The notes: a model not told the origin generated them from the letters alone. Positions 1-5,039 are shown, counted from the first letter of the stretch. The stretch is 5,039 nucleotides of DNA from Dethiosulfatibacter sp. (GCA_019084435.1 JAHRFV010000192.1:1-5039); one strand, 5' to 3'. Program-made: numbers and translations.

Positions 1-10
1 AGGGTTTGCT

Positions 11-77
11 GTCAAGGGCGACGTCAGCTGCTTGAATTTTCAGGATTTGTCTAGTCACTTCCCTTGACCTTTTTTTT
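11..77 (+). other. Long-range inverted repeat followed by a T run (possible terminator or mobile-element edge)
   Basis: GTCAAGGG at 11-18 is exactly complementary to CCCTTGAC at 61-68, and a run of eight T follows at 70-77. On the plus strand this could be a rho-independent terminator for a gene lying left of the window. However, the 42-nt loop is much longer than usual and I see no strong inner stem. The same stretch could be the end of an insertion sequence or another repeat, because short frames stay open here in both directions (minus strand from a GTG at 58 to the left edge; plus frame 2 from the edge to a TGA at 65-67). I recognise neither peptide. The element is cut by the window edge, so its identity is open. 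Confidence 0.3.
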
Positions 78-172
78 CATACGTTACTTTACACTACCAT
101 CATATCAGTTCATTATACAATATATCTTCTGATAGATTAATCTTTATTTTAGATAATGACAAGTATATTAAA

Positions 173-189
173 TATTAAGAATCTTAATA
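173..189. promoter_or_regulatory. Perfect 17-bp palindrome, possible operator of unknown regulator
   Basis: TATTAAGA at 173-180 and TCTTAATA at 182-189 are exact reverse complements around a single central A at 181. The geometry (8-bp arms, odd centre) is the same as that of the FabT-like site at 253-269, but the sequence differs, so the same protein need not bind. No T run follows directly, so it does not look like a terminator. It lies about 85 bp upstream of the -35 box. Because the region is very AT-rich, a chance palindrome cannot be excluded. Confidence 0.35.
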
Positions 190-218
190 AATTCTTTATA
201 ACTTCTGCAATATAGTAT

Positions 219-232
219 TTTAAACGTTTTCA
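219..232 (+). promoter_or_regulatory. cre-like box (candidate CcpA site)
   Basis: TTTAAACGTTTTCA matches the Gram-positive catabolite-responsive element consensus TGWAANCGNTNWCA at every position except the second, where the consensus has G. The core contains the 8-bp palindrome AAACGTTT (222-229). The box ends about 43 bp upstream of the -35 hexamer. A CcpA-type protein binding upstream of a promoter can activate it, so the site could couple lipid synthesis to carbon supply. This is a single-site match in AT-rich DNA and may be fortuitous. Confidence 0.3.
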
Positions 233-252
233 ATGTTTTAGTCCTGATATTT

Positions 253-269
253 ACTTTGATAATCAAAGT
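253..269. promoter_or_regulatory. FabT-like operator 1 (perfect palindrome upstream of -35)
   Basis: ACTTTGATAATCAAAGT is a perfect inverted repeat with 8-bp arms around a central A at 261. It closely fits the FabT-type box of streptococci and lactococci (a TTTGA-TnA-TCAAA core). FabT is a MarR-family repressor of fatty-acid synthesis genes whose DNA binding is strengthened by acyl-ACP. The site ends six bases before the -35 hexamer. Together with operator 2 it brackets the promoter, with a centre-to-centre distance of 50 bp. The match to FabT rests on motif similarity and on the downstream genes; no fabT gene is present in the window. Confidence 0.8.
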
Positions 270-275
270 TTTTTA

Positions 276-305
276 TTGACATTAAAATACAAAGCGTAAT
301 ATACT
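276..305 (+). promoter_or_regulatory. Sigma-A-type promoter of the acpP-fabZ operon
   Basis: A perfect TTGACA -35 hexamer (276-281) is followed after 18 bp by TATACT (300-305), five of six matches to TATAAT. TAATAT at 297-302 is an alternative -10 box, but its 15-bp spacing is poorer. Transcription would start near 312 and give a leader of about 45 nt before acpP. The two FabT-like operators lie directly upstream of the -35 box and across the -10 and start region, as expected for a repressed promoter. No other convincing promoter is visible between the genes. Confidence 0.75.
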
Positions 306-319
306 TTGAATGTCAAAAT
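303..319. promoter_or_regulatory. FabT-like operator 2 (overlaps -10 and transcription start)
   Basis: ACTTTGAATGTCAAAAT has the same 7-3-7 arrangement as operator 1: ACTTTGA, three bases, then TCAAAAT in place of the ideal TCAAAGT, so one arm position is mismatched. The eight bases TACTTTGA occur at both sites (252-259 and 302-309), exactly 50 bp apart, roughly five helical turns. The site overlaps the last bases of the -10 hexamer and the predicted start, so an occupied site should block RNA polymerase. The imperfect arm suggests weaker binding than at operator 1 if both are used. Confidence 0.7.
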
Positions 320-357
320 AAAGAAAAAAATATCTGAAAATTATGGAGGAATAAAAA

Positions 358-585
358 ATGACATTTGATAAAGTAAAAGAAATATTGATTGAAGAATTAG
401 GTTTAGAGGACGAGATTAATCTTACAGATAGTTTAAAGGATGATTTAGATGCAGATTCTTTGGATCTAGCAGAAGTCGTTATAAATCTTGAAGAGGCTTT
501 CGAAATTGAAATACCTGAGGAAGACTATCCAAAATTTAAAACTGTTAAAGACATTGTTGATTTTATAGACTCAAAGCTGAAGTAG
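358..585 (+). CDS. acpP: Acyl carrier protein
   Basis: This 75-residue acidic protein is the soluble acyl carrier protein of FAS II. Growing acyl chains ride on it as thioesters of 4'-phosphopantetheine and are shuttled between the cytosolic enzymes encoded downstream. The attachment site is Ser34 in the DSLD motif (residues 33-36), followed by the acidic recognition helix II containing the segment AEVVINLEEAFEIEI. Length and charge are typical of the family. The start is set by a strong GGAGGA ribosome binding site at 345-350, seven bases before the ATG. It is the first gene of the operon, directly behind the FabT-controlled promoter, so the carrier and its enzymes are expressed together. 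Because acyl-ACP is the known co-repressor of FabT, this gene product may take part in its own feedback control; that link is inference. Activation needs a phosphopantetheinyl transferase, which is not in the window. Confidence 0.97.
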   Translation: MTFDKVKEILIEELGLEDEINLTDSLKDDLDADSLDLAEVVINLEEAFEIEIPEEDYPKFKTVKDIVDFIDSKLK

Positions 586-593
586 GTATAATC

Positions 594-1535
594 ATGGGAT
601 ATTCAAGTTTATGTGAAATGCTAAATATTAAATATCCTATTTTTCAAGGTGGTATGGCTTGGATCTCTGATGCTGAACTAGCTGGAGCTGTCTCCAATGC
701 CGGTGGTTTAGGAATAATAGCTGCTGGCAATGCACCCCCGGAATGGCTTGAAGAACAAGTATACAAAATTCGAAAACTGACTGATAAGCCATTTGGTGTC
801 AACATCATGCTTATGAGTCCCTATAAAGATGCTGTTGCTGATGCTGCAGCATTTTTAGAAGTACCTGTTATTGTAACTGGTGCCGGAAGCCCTGGAAAAT
901 ATATGGATATGTGGAAAAGTAAAGGAATCAAGGTATTCCCTGTTGTACCAACGGTGACGATGGCAATCAGATTGGAAAGAACCGGCGCTGACGGTCTTAT
1001 TTGTGAAGGCACAGAGGCTGGTGGCCATATTGGTGATTTAACCACTATGACACTTGTCCCTCAGGTTAGCGATGCAGTCAAGCTACCTATTATCGCTGCC
1101 GGTGGCATAGCTGATGCCAGAGGATTTGCAGCAGCTTTAATGCTCGGGGCTTCGGGAATCCAAGTCGGAACTCGTTTTCTCACTGCGTTTGAATGCAACG
1201 TCCACCAGAATTACAAACAGATGATATTAGATGCAAAAGATACTGATGCTGTTGTGAGTGGAAGATCTACCGGACATCCTGTCAGAAGCATCAAAAACCG
1301 ACTGACCACTAAGTTCAAAAGAATGGAAAAAAACAATGTTCCGTTACTGGAGATGGAAAAAGAGGGAGAAGGTGCTCTAAGAAAAGCAGCAATTGACGGT
1401 GATGTGAAAACCGGCTCCGTAATGGCAGGTCAGATAGCTGGAATGGTTAATAAAGAGGAATCCTGTGAAGACATTATTGCTGACCTTATGGAAAACACTG
1501 TGAAGTTAATCAAAAATTTTAGATTTGAGGAATAA
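594..1535 (+). CDS. fabK: Enoyl-ACP reductase II, FMN-dependent (FabK)
   Basis: FabK is a cytosolic flavoprotein that reduces trans-2-enoyl-ACP to acyl-ACP with FMN and NAD(P)H, the last step of each elongation round. The 313 residues match the FabK length and the TIM-barrel fold of the nitronate monooxygenase superfamily. Visible landmarks are PIFQGGMAWISD (15-26), the glycine-rich SNAGGLGIIAAG (34-45), PFGVNIML (66-73), EGTEAGGH (138-145) and the phosphate-binding IIAAGGIAD and GIQVGTRF blocks (166-196). His145 corresponds to the catalytic histidine of pneumococcal FabK. The C-terminal part with VSGRSTGHPVRSIKN (221-235) is also family-typical. It is not FabI: there is no Rossmann GxxxxxG start. 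The related desaturating enzyme FabX is longer and binds an iron-sulfur cluster; the length and scattered cysteines here favour ordinary FabK. It begins eight bases after the acpP stop with only a weak AGG (584-586), so translation is probably coupled to acpP. FabK-type reductases are known to be insensitive to triclosan. Confidence 0.95.
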   Translation: MGYSSLCEMLNIKYPIFQGGMAWISDAELAGAVSNAGGLGIIAAGNAPPEWLEEQVYKIRKLTDKPFGVNIMLMSPYKDAVADAAAFLEVPVIVTGAGSPGKYMDMWKSKGIKVFPVVPTVTMAIRLERTGADGLICEGTEAGGHIGDLTTMTLVPQVSDAVKLPIIAAGGIADARGFAAALMLGASGIQVGTRFLTAFECNVHQNYKQMILDAKDTDAVVSGRSTGHPVRSIKNRLTTKFKRMEKNNVPLLEMEKEGEGALRKAAIDGDVKTGSVMAGQIAGMVNKEESCEDIIADLMENTVKLIKNFRFEE

Positions 1536-1537
1536 AG

Positions 1538-2482
1538 ATGGGTAAAATTGCTTTTATATTTCCAGGACAAGGGGCTCAATATGTAGGCATGGGAAAAGAG
1601 TTGAATGATTATTTCCCCGAAGCCAAAAAAATCTTTGATGAAGCAGATGATGCTTTGGGCTTTAAAATCAGTGATTTATGCTTCTATGGACCTGAAGACG
1701 AACTTATGAAAACTGAAAATACCCAGCCAGCAATATTAACGATGAGCATAGCAGTATTGCGAGTTTTGGAGAAGTACGATATAAAGGCTGACTATACAGC
1801 AGGTTTGAGCCTAGGTGAATATACTTCAATGGTTTATGCTGGTGCGATGGATTTCTCTGATGCAGTCAAACTTGTCAAGAAAAGAGGAAAATTCATGCAG
1901 GAAGCCGTCCCTGAAGGTAAAGGCAAGATGGCGGCACTCATTGGCATAAGCCGAGAAAATGCTGTCAAATTATGTGCATATTTTGGACAGTATGGTGTTC
2001 TGCAGTGTGCAAACTTCAACTGTCCAGGTCAGATAGTAATTGGCGGAGAAACTGAAGCAGTGATAAAGGCCGTTGAAGCCGCTAAAGAATATGGCTCAAA
2101 AAAAGCAATTCTTCTACCGGTTAGTGCTCCGTTTCATACATCTATGCTAAAACCGGCAGCCGATCAACTAGGTCATGAGTTAGAACATATTAAGCTATTT
2201 GACACTAATATCCCTATTATAGCTAATGTTAATGCTGAGCCGACTCAAACCGTTGATGTTTTTAGGAAAAACTTGAAGAATCAAGTCTCCTCATCTGTTT
2301 TATGGGAAGATAGTATCATCAAAATGATAACTTTGGGCGTTGATACCTTTGTAGAAATAGGTCCAGGCAGCTCGCTATGTGGGTTTGTGAAAAAGATTGA
2401 TAAAACAAAGACATTTATGAATATAGAAGATCAGGCTTCTCTAGAGAAGTCACTCAATAAATTGGAGGTGGGGCATGACTGA
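1538..2482 (+). CDS. fabD: Malonyl-CoA:ACP transacylase (FabD)
   Basis: FabD transfers malonyl from malonyl-CoA to AcpP and so supplies the extender unit for FabF. The 314-residue length is normal. The sequence opens with FIFPGQGAQYVGMG (6-19), has the nucleophile elbow GLSLGEY with Ser91, Arg116 for the malonyl carboxylate, His200 in SAPFH as the catalytic base, and Gln249 at the position equivalent to E. coli Gln250. The Leu in GLSLGE replaces the His of the better-known GHSLGE motif; all catalytic residues are present. EIGPGSSLCGFVKK (273-286) near the C-terminus is also typical. The start lies two bases after the fabK stop, with GAGGAA (1527-1532) inside the end of fabK as ribosome binding site. 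Its last eight bases overlap fabG. I see no truncation or frameshift. Polyketide acyltransferases share the fold, but the neighbours point clearly to FAS II. Confidence 0.97.
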   Translation: MGKIAFIFPGQGAQYVGMGKELNDYFPEAKKIFDEADDALGFKISDLCFYGPEDELMKTENTQPAILTMSIAVLRVLEKYDIKADYTAGLSLGEYTSMVYAGAMDFSDAVKLVKKRGKFMQEAVPEGKGKMAALIGISRENAVKLCAYFGQYGVLQCANFNCPGQIVIGGETEAVIKAVEAAKEYGSKKAILLPVSAPFHTSMLKPAADQLGHELEHIKLFDTNIPIIANVNAEPTQTVDVFRKNLKNQVSSSVLWEDSIIKMITLGVDTFVEIGPGSSLCGFVKKIDKTKTFMNIEDQASLEKSLNKLEVGHD

Positions 2483-3215
2483 TAAAAAAACAGCTATTGT
2501 TACCGGCGCCTCTGGCGGCATAGGGACTGCAATAGCGATAAAATTAAACAACTTGGGTTATAATCTGGTGCTTAATTATAACAACAACATAGACTCTCTA
2601 AATGATGTTGTTGCTACATTTGGCAATAAAGAACCGAAAACCATACTTGTAAAAGCTGATATTTCAGATTATAATCAAGCAGCCGAACTAATAAACAAAG
2701 CTCTGGATGATTTCGGACGCATAGATTTGCTGGTCAATAATGCAGGTATCACAAGAGACAGACTACTATCAATGATGAGCGAAGATGATTTTAATGCTGT
2801 AATAAGCATTAATTTGAACGGTACATTCAACTGTACACGACATGTCTGCAAAAAAATGATAAAACAAAAATTCGGCAGAATAATAAACATTTCATCAGTT
2901 GTCGGTCTGATGGGTAATATCGGTCAGATCAACTATTCCGCTTCAAAAGCAGGCGTAATCGGTCTGACAAAATCTACCGCTAAAGAGTTAGCTAGAAAGA
3001 ATATAACATGCAATGCAATCGCACCGGGTTTTATAGACACACACATGACCGATGCAATGTCAGAAGAGGCAAAAAATGAAGTGATAAAAAACATCCCTCT
3101 CAGACGATTAGGTACTCCGGAAGATGTGGCTGAATTGGTAGCTTTTTTAGCTTCAGATCAAGCATCTTATATCACTGGACAAATAATCTCTGTTGATGGC
3201 GGATTGTATATTTAG
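2475..3215 (+). CDS. fabG: 3-oxoacyl-ACP reductase (FabG)
   Basis: FabG is an NADPH-dependent short-chain dehydrogenase/reductase that reduces 3-oxoacyl-ACP to (R)-3-hydroxyacyl-ACP, the first reduction of each cycle; the family is usually tetrameric and cytosolic. The 246 residues show the cofactor motif TGASGGIG (10-17), the NNAG motif (88-91), and the catalytic set Asn113, Ser141, Tyr154 and Lys158 in the SVVGLMGNIGQ to NYSASK region. PGFIDTHMT (184-192) and the C-terminal ITGQIISVDGG (233-243) complete the FabG pattern. The ATG lies inside the end of fabD (8-bp overlap) behind a strong GGAGG at 2464-2468, so fabD and fabG are probably translationally coupled. Many SDR enzymes look alike, but the position between fabD and fabF makes this the housekeeping FabG. 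Confidence 0.96.
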   Translation: MTDKKTAIVTGASGGIGTAIAIKLNNLGYNLVLNYNNNIDSLNDVVATFGNKEPKTILVKADISDYNQAAELINKALDDFGRIDLLVNNAGITRDRLLSMMSEDDFNAVISINLNGTFNCTRHVCKKMIKQKFGRIINISSVVGLMGNIGQINYSASKAGVIGLTKSTAKELARKNITCNAIAPGFIDTHMTDAMSEEAKNEVIKNIPLRRLGTPEDVAELVAFLASDQASYITGQIISVDGGLYI

Positions 3216-3223
3216 GAGGCACT

Positions 3224-4456
3224 ATGTATAAAAGAGTTGTAATAACAGGAATGGGTGTCGTATCTCCCATCGGTTGCGGATTGGATAATTTCTGGAACGG
3301 AATAAAAACAGGCCAATGTGGAATAGATGAAATTACTGCATTTGACACTACAGAGTTTTCGGTGAATTTGGCTGCTGAAATCAAGGATTTTAATCCTAAT
3401 GACTATATGGAAAAGAAAGAGGCAAAAAGAATGGACCGCTTCTGTCAGTTTGCAGTCGCCGCCTCTCAAATGGCGATGGATGATTCAGGCCTTGATTTGA
3501 AGGATGAAAACATCAAACGTGTCGGAGTCATAATCGGTAGTGGTGTCGGTGGTATCAACACAATTGAGACTGAGTTGACAAAGCTTCATACTAAAGGTCC
3601 CAGCAAGGTTTCTCCTTTTTTCATCCCCATGATCATTTCAAATATGGCTTCAGGTCTGGTTGCAATTCGATTTGGTGTACAAGGTATTAATATGTCGGTC
3701 GTTACTGCATGTGCTTCTGGTGCCAATGCTATTGGTGAATCATTCAGGAAAATACAGACTGGTTTGTGTGATATTATGATAGCCGGAGGCTCTGAAGCTT
3801 CGATAACACCAGCAACTATAGCGGGTTTCTCAGCCATGAGTGCTTTGTGCACTTCAAAAGACAAAAACCGCGCATCTATACCTTTTGATAAAGAAAGAGG
3901 CGGATTTGTAATGGGAGAGGGATCTGGTATGCTTATTTTGGAAGAGTATGAACATGCGAAAGCAAGAGGTGCTCACATCTACTCTGAGATTGTAGGATAT
4001 GGTGCAACTTGTGATGCTTATCACATGACCACGCCAGAACCTAATGGTTATGGAGCGGCTGCGGCCATTTTGAGTGCCATAGAAGATGCAGGAATTGATA
4101 GAGAAGAGATCGGTTATATCAATGCACATGGTACCTCTACACCGTATAATGATAAGTTTGAAACCCTAGCAATTAAAAATGTATTTGGTGACTATGCCTA
4201 CAAGATTCCTGTGAGTTCAACCAAGTCCATGACTGGACATCTGATTGGAGGAGCGGGAGCAATAGAGGCTATCGTTTCATCGAAGGCATTGGAGGAAGGA
4301 TTCTTACCTGCTACAATCAATCATATGGTAGATGATCCTGATTGTGATTTGGATATTATACCAAATGAAGGTCGTAATGCAGAAATAAATTATGTCTTAT
4401 CAAATTCTCTTGGATTTGGTGGACATAACACTACCTTGTTGTTTAAGAAAGCTTGA
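3224..4456 (+). CDS. fabF: 3-oxoacyl-ACP synthase II (FabF, KAS II)
   Basis: FabF is the elongating condensing enzyme. It takes an acyl chain from acyl-ACP onto its active-site cysteine, decarboxylates malonyl-ACP, and releases 3-oxoacyl-ACP two carbons longer. The 410 residues fit the KAS II family. The Cys-His-His triad is complete: Cys163 in TACASG, His302 in NAHGTST and His339 in KSMTGHLIGGAG, with the conserved Lys334 just before. The gatekeeper-type phenylalanine is Phe398 in the GFGGHN loop (397-402). The N-terminus RVVITGMGVVSPIG (4-17) is a standard thiolase-fold start. The start follows an AGGAGG (3214-3219) that overlaps the fabG stop codon, with four bases of spacing. No FabH-type KAS III, which normally starts chains from acetyl-CoA, lies in this window, so FabF is the only condensing enzyme of this operon. 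Confidence 0.97.
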   Translation: MYKRVVITGMGVVSPIGCGLDNFWNGIKTGQCGIDEITAFDTTEFSVNLAAEIKDFNPNDYMEKKEAKRMDRFCQFAVAASQMAMDDSGLDLKDENIKRVGVIIGSGVGGINTIETELTKLHTKGPSKVSPFFIPMIISNMASGLVAIRFGVQGINMSVVTACASGANAIGESFRKIQTGLCDIMIAGGSEASITPATIAGFSAMSALCTSKDKNRASIPFDKERGGFVMGEGSGMLILEEYEHAKARGAHIYSEIVGYGATCDAYHMTTPEPNGYGAAAAILSAIEDAGIDREEIGYINAHGTSTPYNDKFETLAIKNVFGDYAYKIPVSSTKSMTGHLIGGAGAIEAIVSSKALEEGFLPATINHMVDDPDCDLDIIPNEGRNAEINYVLSNSLGFGGHNTTLLFKKA

Positions 4457-4466
4457 GGTAAATCAT

Positions 4467-4889
4467 ATGTTTAACAGTAATGAAATAGAAAAAGTAATCC
4501 CCCATAGATATCCATTTCTATTTATTGATAGGATTGTTTCATTTGATCCCGGTGTTAAAGCAGTTGCGATTAAAGACGTCAGTGCCAATGAGCCTTTCTT
4601 TTTAGGACACTTTCCCGGCAATCATGTAATGCCCGGAGTGATAATCGTTGAAGCGATGGCTCAGACTGGTGCATTTGCATTATTGTCACTTGAAGCAAAT
4701 AAGGGGAAAACAGCCTATTTTGGCGGCATTAAAAAAATGCGTTTTCGAAAAAAAGTTCTGCCAGGTGATACTTTAAGGTTGGAGACAACCATTATTAAAC
4801 TAAAAGGCAGTCTGGGCATTGGACATGCTATAGCATATGTCAATGATCTAGTTGTAGCAGAAGGAGAACTTACCTTTGCAATCGGTTAG
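4467..4889 (+). CDS. fabZ: 3-hydroxyacyl-ACP dehydratase (FabZ)
   Basis: FabZ removes water from (R)-3-hydroxyacyl-ACP to give trans-2-enoyl-ACP, the substrate of FabK. The protein has a single hot-dog fold with the motif IPHRYPFLFIDR (11-22), the catalytic His48 in GHFPGNHVMPGV (47-58), and the catalytic Glu62 in VEAMAQ. The frame stays open upstream to an ATG at 4392 inside fabF, but I choose the ATG at 4467. It gives 140 residues, the usual FabZ length; it has GAGGT (4455-4459) seven bases upstream; and the extra 25 residues do not resemble FabZ. It starts ten bases after the fabF stop and is the last gene before the terminator. Active-site residues alone cannot separate FabZ from the dehydratase/isomerase FabN, so a role in making unsaturated chains remains possible. 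Confidence 0.95.
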   Translation: MFNSNEIEKVIPHRYPFLFIDRIVSFDPGVKAVAIKDVSANEPFFLGHFPGNHVMPGVIIVEAMAQTGAFALLSLEANKGKTAYFGGIKKMRFRKKVLPGDTLRLETTIIKLKGSLGIGHAIAYVNDLVVAEGELTFAIG

Positions 4890-4898
4890 AAAAATCAA

Positions 4899-4920
4899 GG
4901 GGCTGTCGGGAAATAGCCCC
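4899..4920 (+). other. GC-rich hairpin ten bases after the fabZ stop
   Basis: GGGGCTGT at 4899-4906 pairs with ATAGCCCC at 4913-4920, including one G-U pair, around a six-base loop. No T run follows (the next bases are CTAGACAAAG), so it is not a rho-independent terminator by itself. It precedes the true terminator by ten bases and could shield the 3' end of the mRNA from exonucleases or slow the polymerase. GGGGCTGT-type inverted ends also occur on some insertion sequences, so a trace of repeat DNA is another reading. Confidence 0.6.
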
Positions 4921-4930
4921 CTAGACAAAG

Positions 4931-4963
4931 CAGGATTCTCTTAACGGAGGGTCCTGTTTTTTT
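4931..4963 (+). terminator. Rho-independent terminator of the FAS operon
   Basis: CAGGATTCTC (4931-4940) pairs with GAGGGTCCTG (4947-4956) to form a ten-base-pair stem with two G-U pairs and a six-base loop TTAACG. Seven T follow at 4957-4963. Preceding A residues can extend the stem into the T run. This is a strong intrinsic terminator placed about 40 bases after the fabZ stop, and it marks fabZ as the last gene of the transcript. Confidence 0.9.
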
Positions 4964-4965
4964 AC

Positions 4966-5002
4966 AAAAAAAAGGAAAAAGATGGCCAATTGAAACCATC
5001 TT
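4966..5002 (-). terminator. Minus-strand rho-independent terminator of a convergent gene
   Basis: AAGATGG (4979-4985) and CCATCTT (4996-5002) are exact complements around a ten-base loop. On the minus strand the hairpin runs straight into a T-rich tract (complement of 4966-4980: five T, CC, eight T). On the plus strand ACCCCCGC follows, so it works only leftward. It implies a gene on the minus strand whose end lies at or beyond the right edge, convergent with the FAS operon. Together with the terminator at 4931-4963 it would insulate the two units. Confidence 0.65.
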
Positions 5003-5010
5003 ACCCCCGC

Positions 5011-5026
5011 TATAGTGTATACTATA
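5011..5026. promoter_or_regulatory. Small palindrome near right edge, role unknown
   Basis: TATAGT (5011-5016) and ACTATA (5021-5026) are exact complements separated by GTAT. The element is AT-only apart from the central G and C positions and resembles an operator or promoter more than a terminator. TATACT at 5018-5023 could be a -10 box for a plus-strand gene starting beyond the edge, but no -35 box is evident. It sits awkwardly with the leftward terminator next to it, which predicts the 3' end of a minus-strand gene here. Confidence 0.25.
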
Positions 5027-5039
5027 ACTATCATGAACA

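Larger units (their letters stand above)
78..252. other. AT-rich gene-free stretch upstream of the FAS operon
   Basis: No convincing coding frame with a ribosome binding site is visible here on either strand. The composition is clearly more AT-rich than the genes downstream. The recognisable structures are a perfect 17-bp palindrome at 173-189 and a cre-like box at 219-232, both listed separately. A TATAAT hexamer exists on the minus strand (112-117), but it has no good -35 partner at normal spacing, so no divergent promoter is called. The stretch probably serves as upstream regulatory DNA of the operon and as a spacer from the left-edge fragment. Confidence 0.5.

Noticed and set aside
1..58. 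Possible partial minus-strand gene starting with GTG at 56-58 and running off the left edge
   Set aside because: Only about 19 codons are visible, the start is weak, the peptide is not recognised, and a plus frame is equally open; it cannot be supported as a gene.
86..120. Divergent promoter suggested by TATAAT on the minus strand at 112-117
   Set aside because: No acceptable -35 hexamer is found at 16-18 bp, and no downstream minus-strand gene is evident in the window.
320..357. Riboswitch or attenuator in the acpP leader
   Set aside because: The leader is only about 45 nt, A-rich and without a stable hairpin; it is explained by the start region and the ribosome binding site.
361..375. Third FabT-like box at the start of acpP (TTTGATAAAG)
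   Set aside because: Only one half-site is present, the second arm does not match, and the bases are constrained by coding.
594..1535. fabK gene as a nitronate monooxygenase or a FabX-type desaturating enzyme
   Set aside because: The position within a complete FAS II cluster, the FabK catalytic-histidine motif and the 313-residue length fit FabK better; FabX is longer and has iron-sulfur cluster cysteines that I do not recognise here.
1538..2482. The GLSLGE motif in FabD, with Leu before the nucleophile instead of His, as a sign of a defective enzyme
   Set aside because: Ser91, Arg116, His200 and Gln249 are all present, and this substitution is seen in FabD of other Bacillota, so it is normal variation.
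821..4129. Several open frames of about 60 to 90 codons on the minus strand inside fabK, fabD, fabG and fabF
   Set aside because: They lie entirely or almost entirely within clearly functional plus-strand genes, show no family motifs, and are best explained as shadow frames.

Overview
The window carries one compact type II fatty-acid synthesis (FAS II) operon from a low-GC Gram-positive bacterium, most likely a member of the Bacillota (Clostridia or a related class). The reasons are the AT-rich DNA, strong GGAGG-type ribosome binding sites, a perfect TTGACA -35 box, use of the flavin enoyl-ACP reductase FabK, and FabT-type palindromes at the promoter. Genus cannot be told from the sequence.

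Layout. Positions 1-77 hold an edge fragment of unknown identity with a long-range inverted repeat followed by a T run. Positions 78-357 are AT-rich and gene-free. They contain a perfect 17-bp palindrome (173-189), a cre-like box (219-232), and the operon promoter (276-305) with one FabT-like operator just upstream of the -35 box and a second covering the end of the -10 box and the start region. Six co-directional genes follow with almost no spacing: acpP, fabK, fabD, fabG, fabF and fabZ. After fabZ come a GC-rich hairpin and then a strong rho-independent terminator (4931-4963). A terminator-like hairpin facing the other way (4966-5002) suggests a convergent minus-strand gene just outside the window. 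A last small palindrome lies at 5011-5026.

How the genes work together. FabD moves malonyl units from CoA to AcpP. FabF condenses malonyl-ACP with the growing acyl-ACP. FabG reduces the 3-keto group, FabZ dehydrates the product, and FabK reduces the enoyl-ACP with FMN and NAD(P)H. One transcript therefore encodes the carrier, the malonyl loader and the whole elongation cycle. Missing from the window are the initiating synthase (fabH), all acetyl-CoA carboxylase genes (accABCD), the expected regulator gene (fabT), and any fabM or fabA for unsaturated chains.

All six genes look intact and ordinary for their families. I see no previously undescribed system. The points worth a second look are the operator architecture, the reduced gene content, and the unexplained palindromes and possible repeat DNA at both edges.
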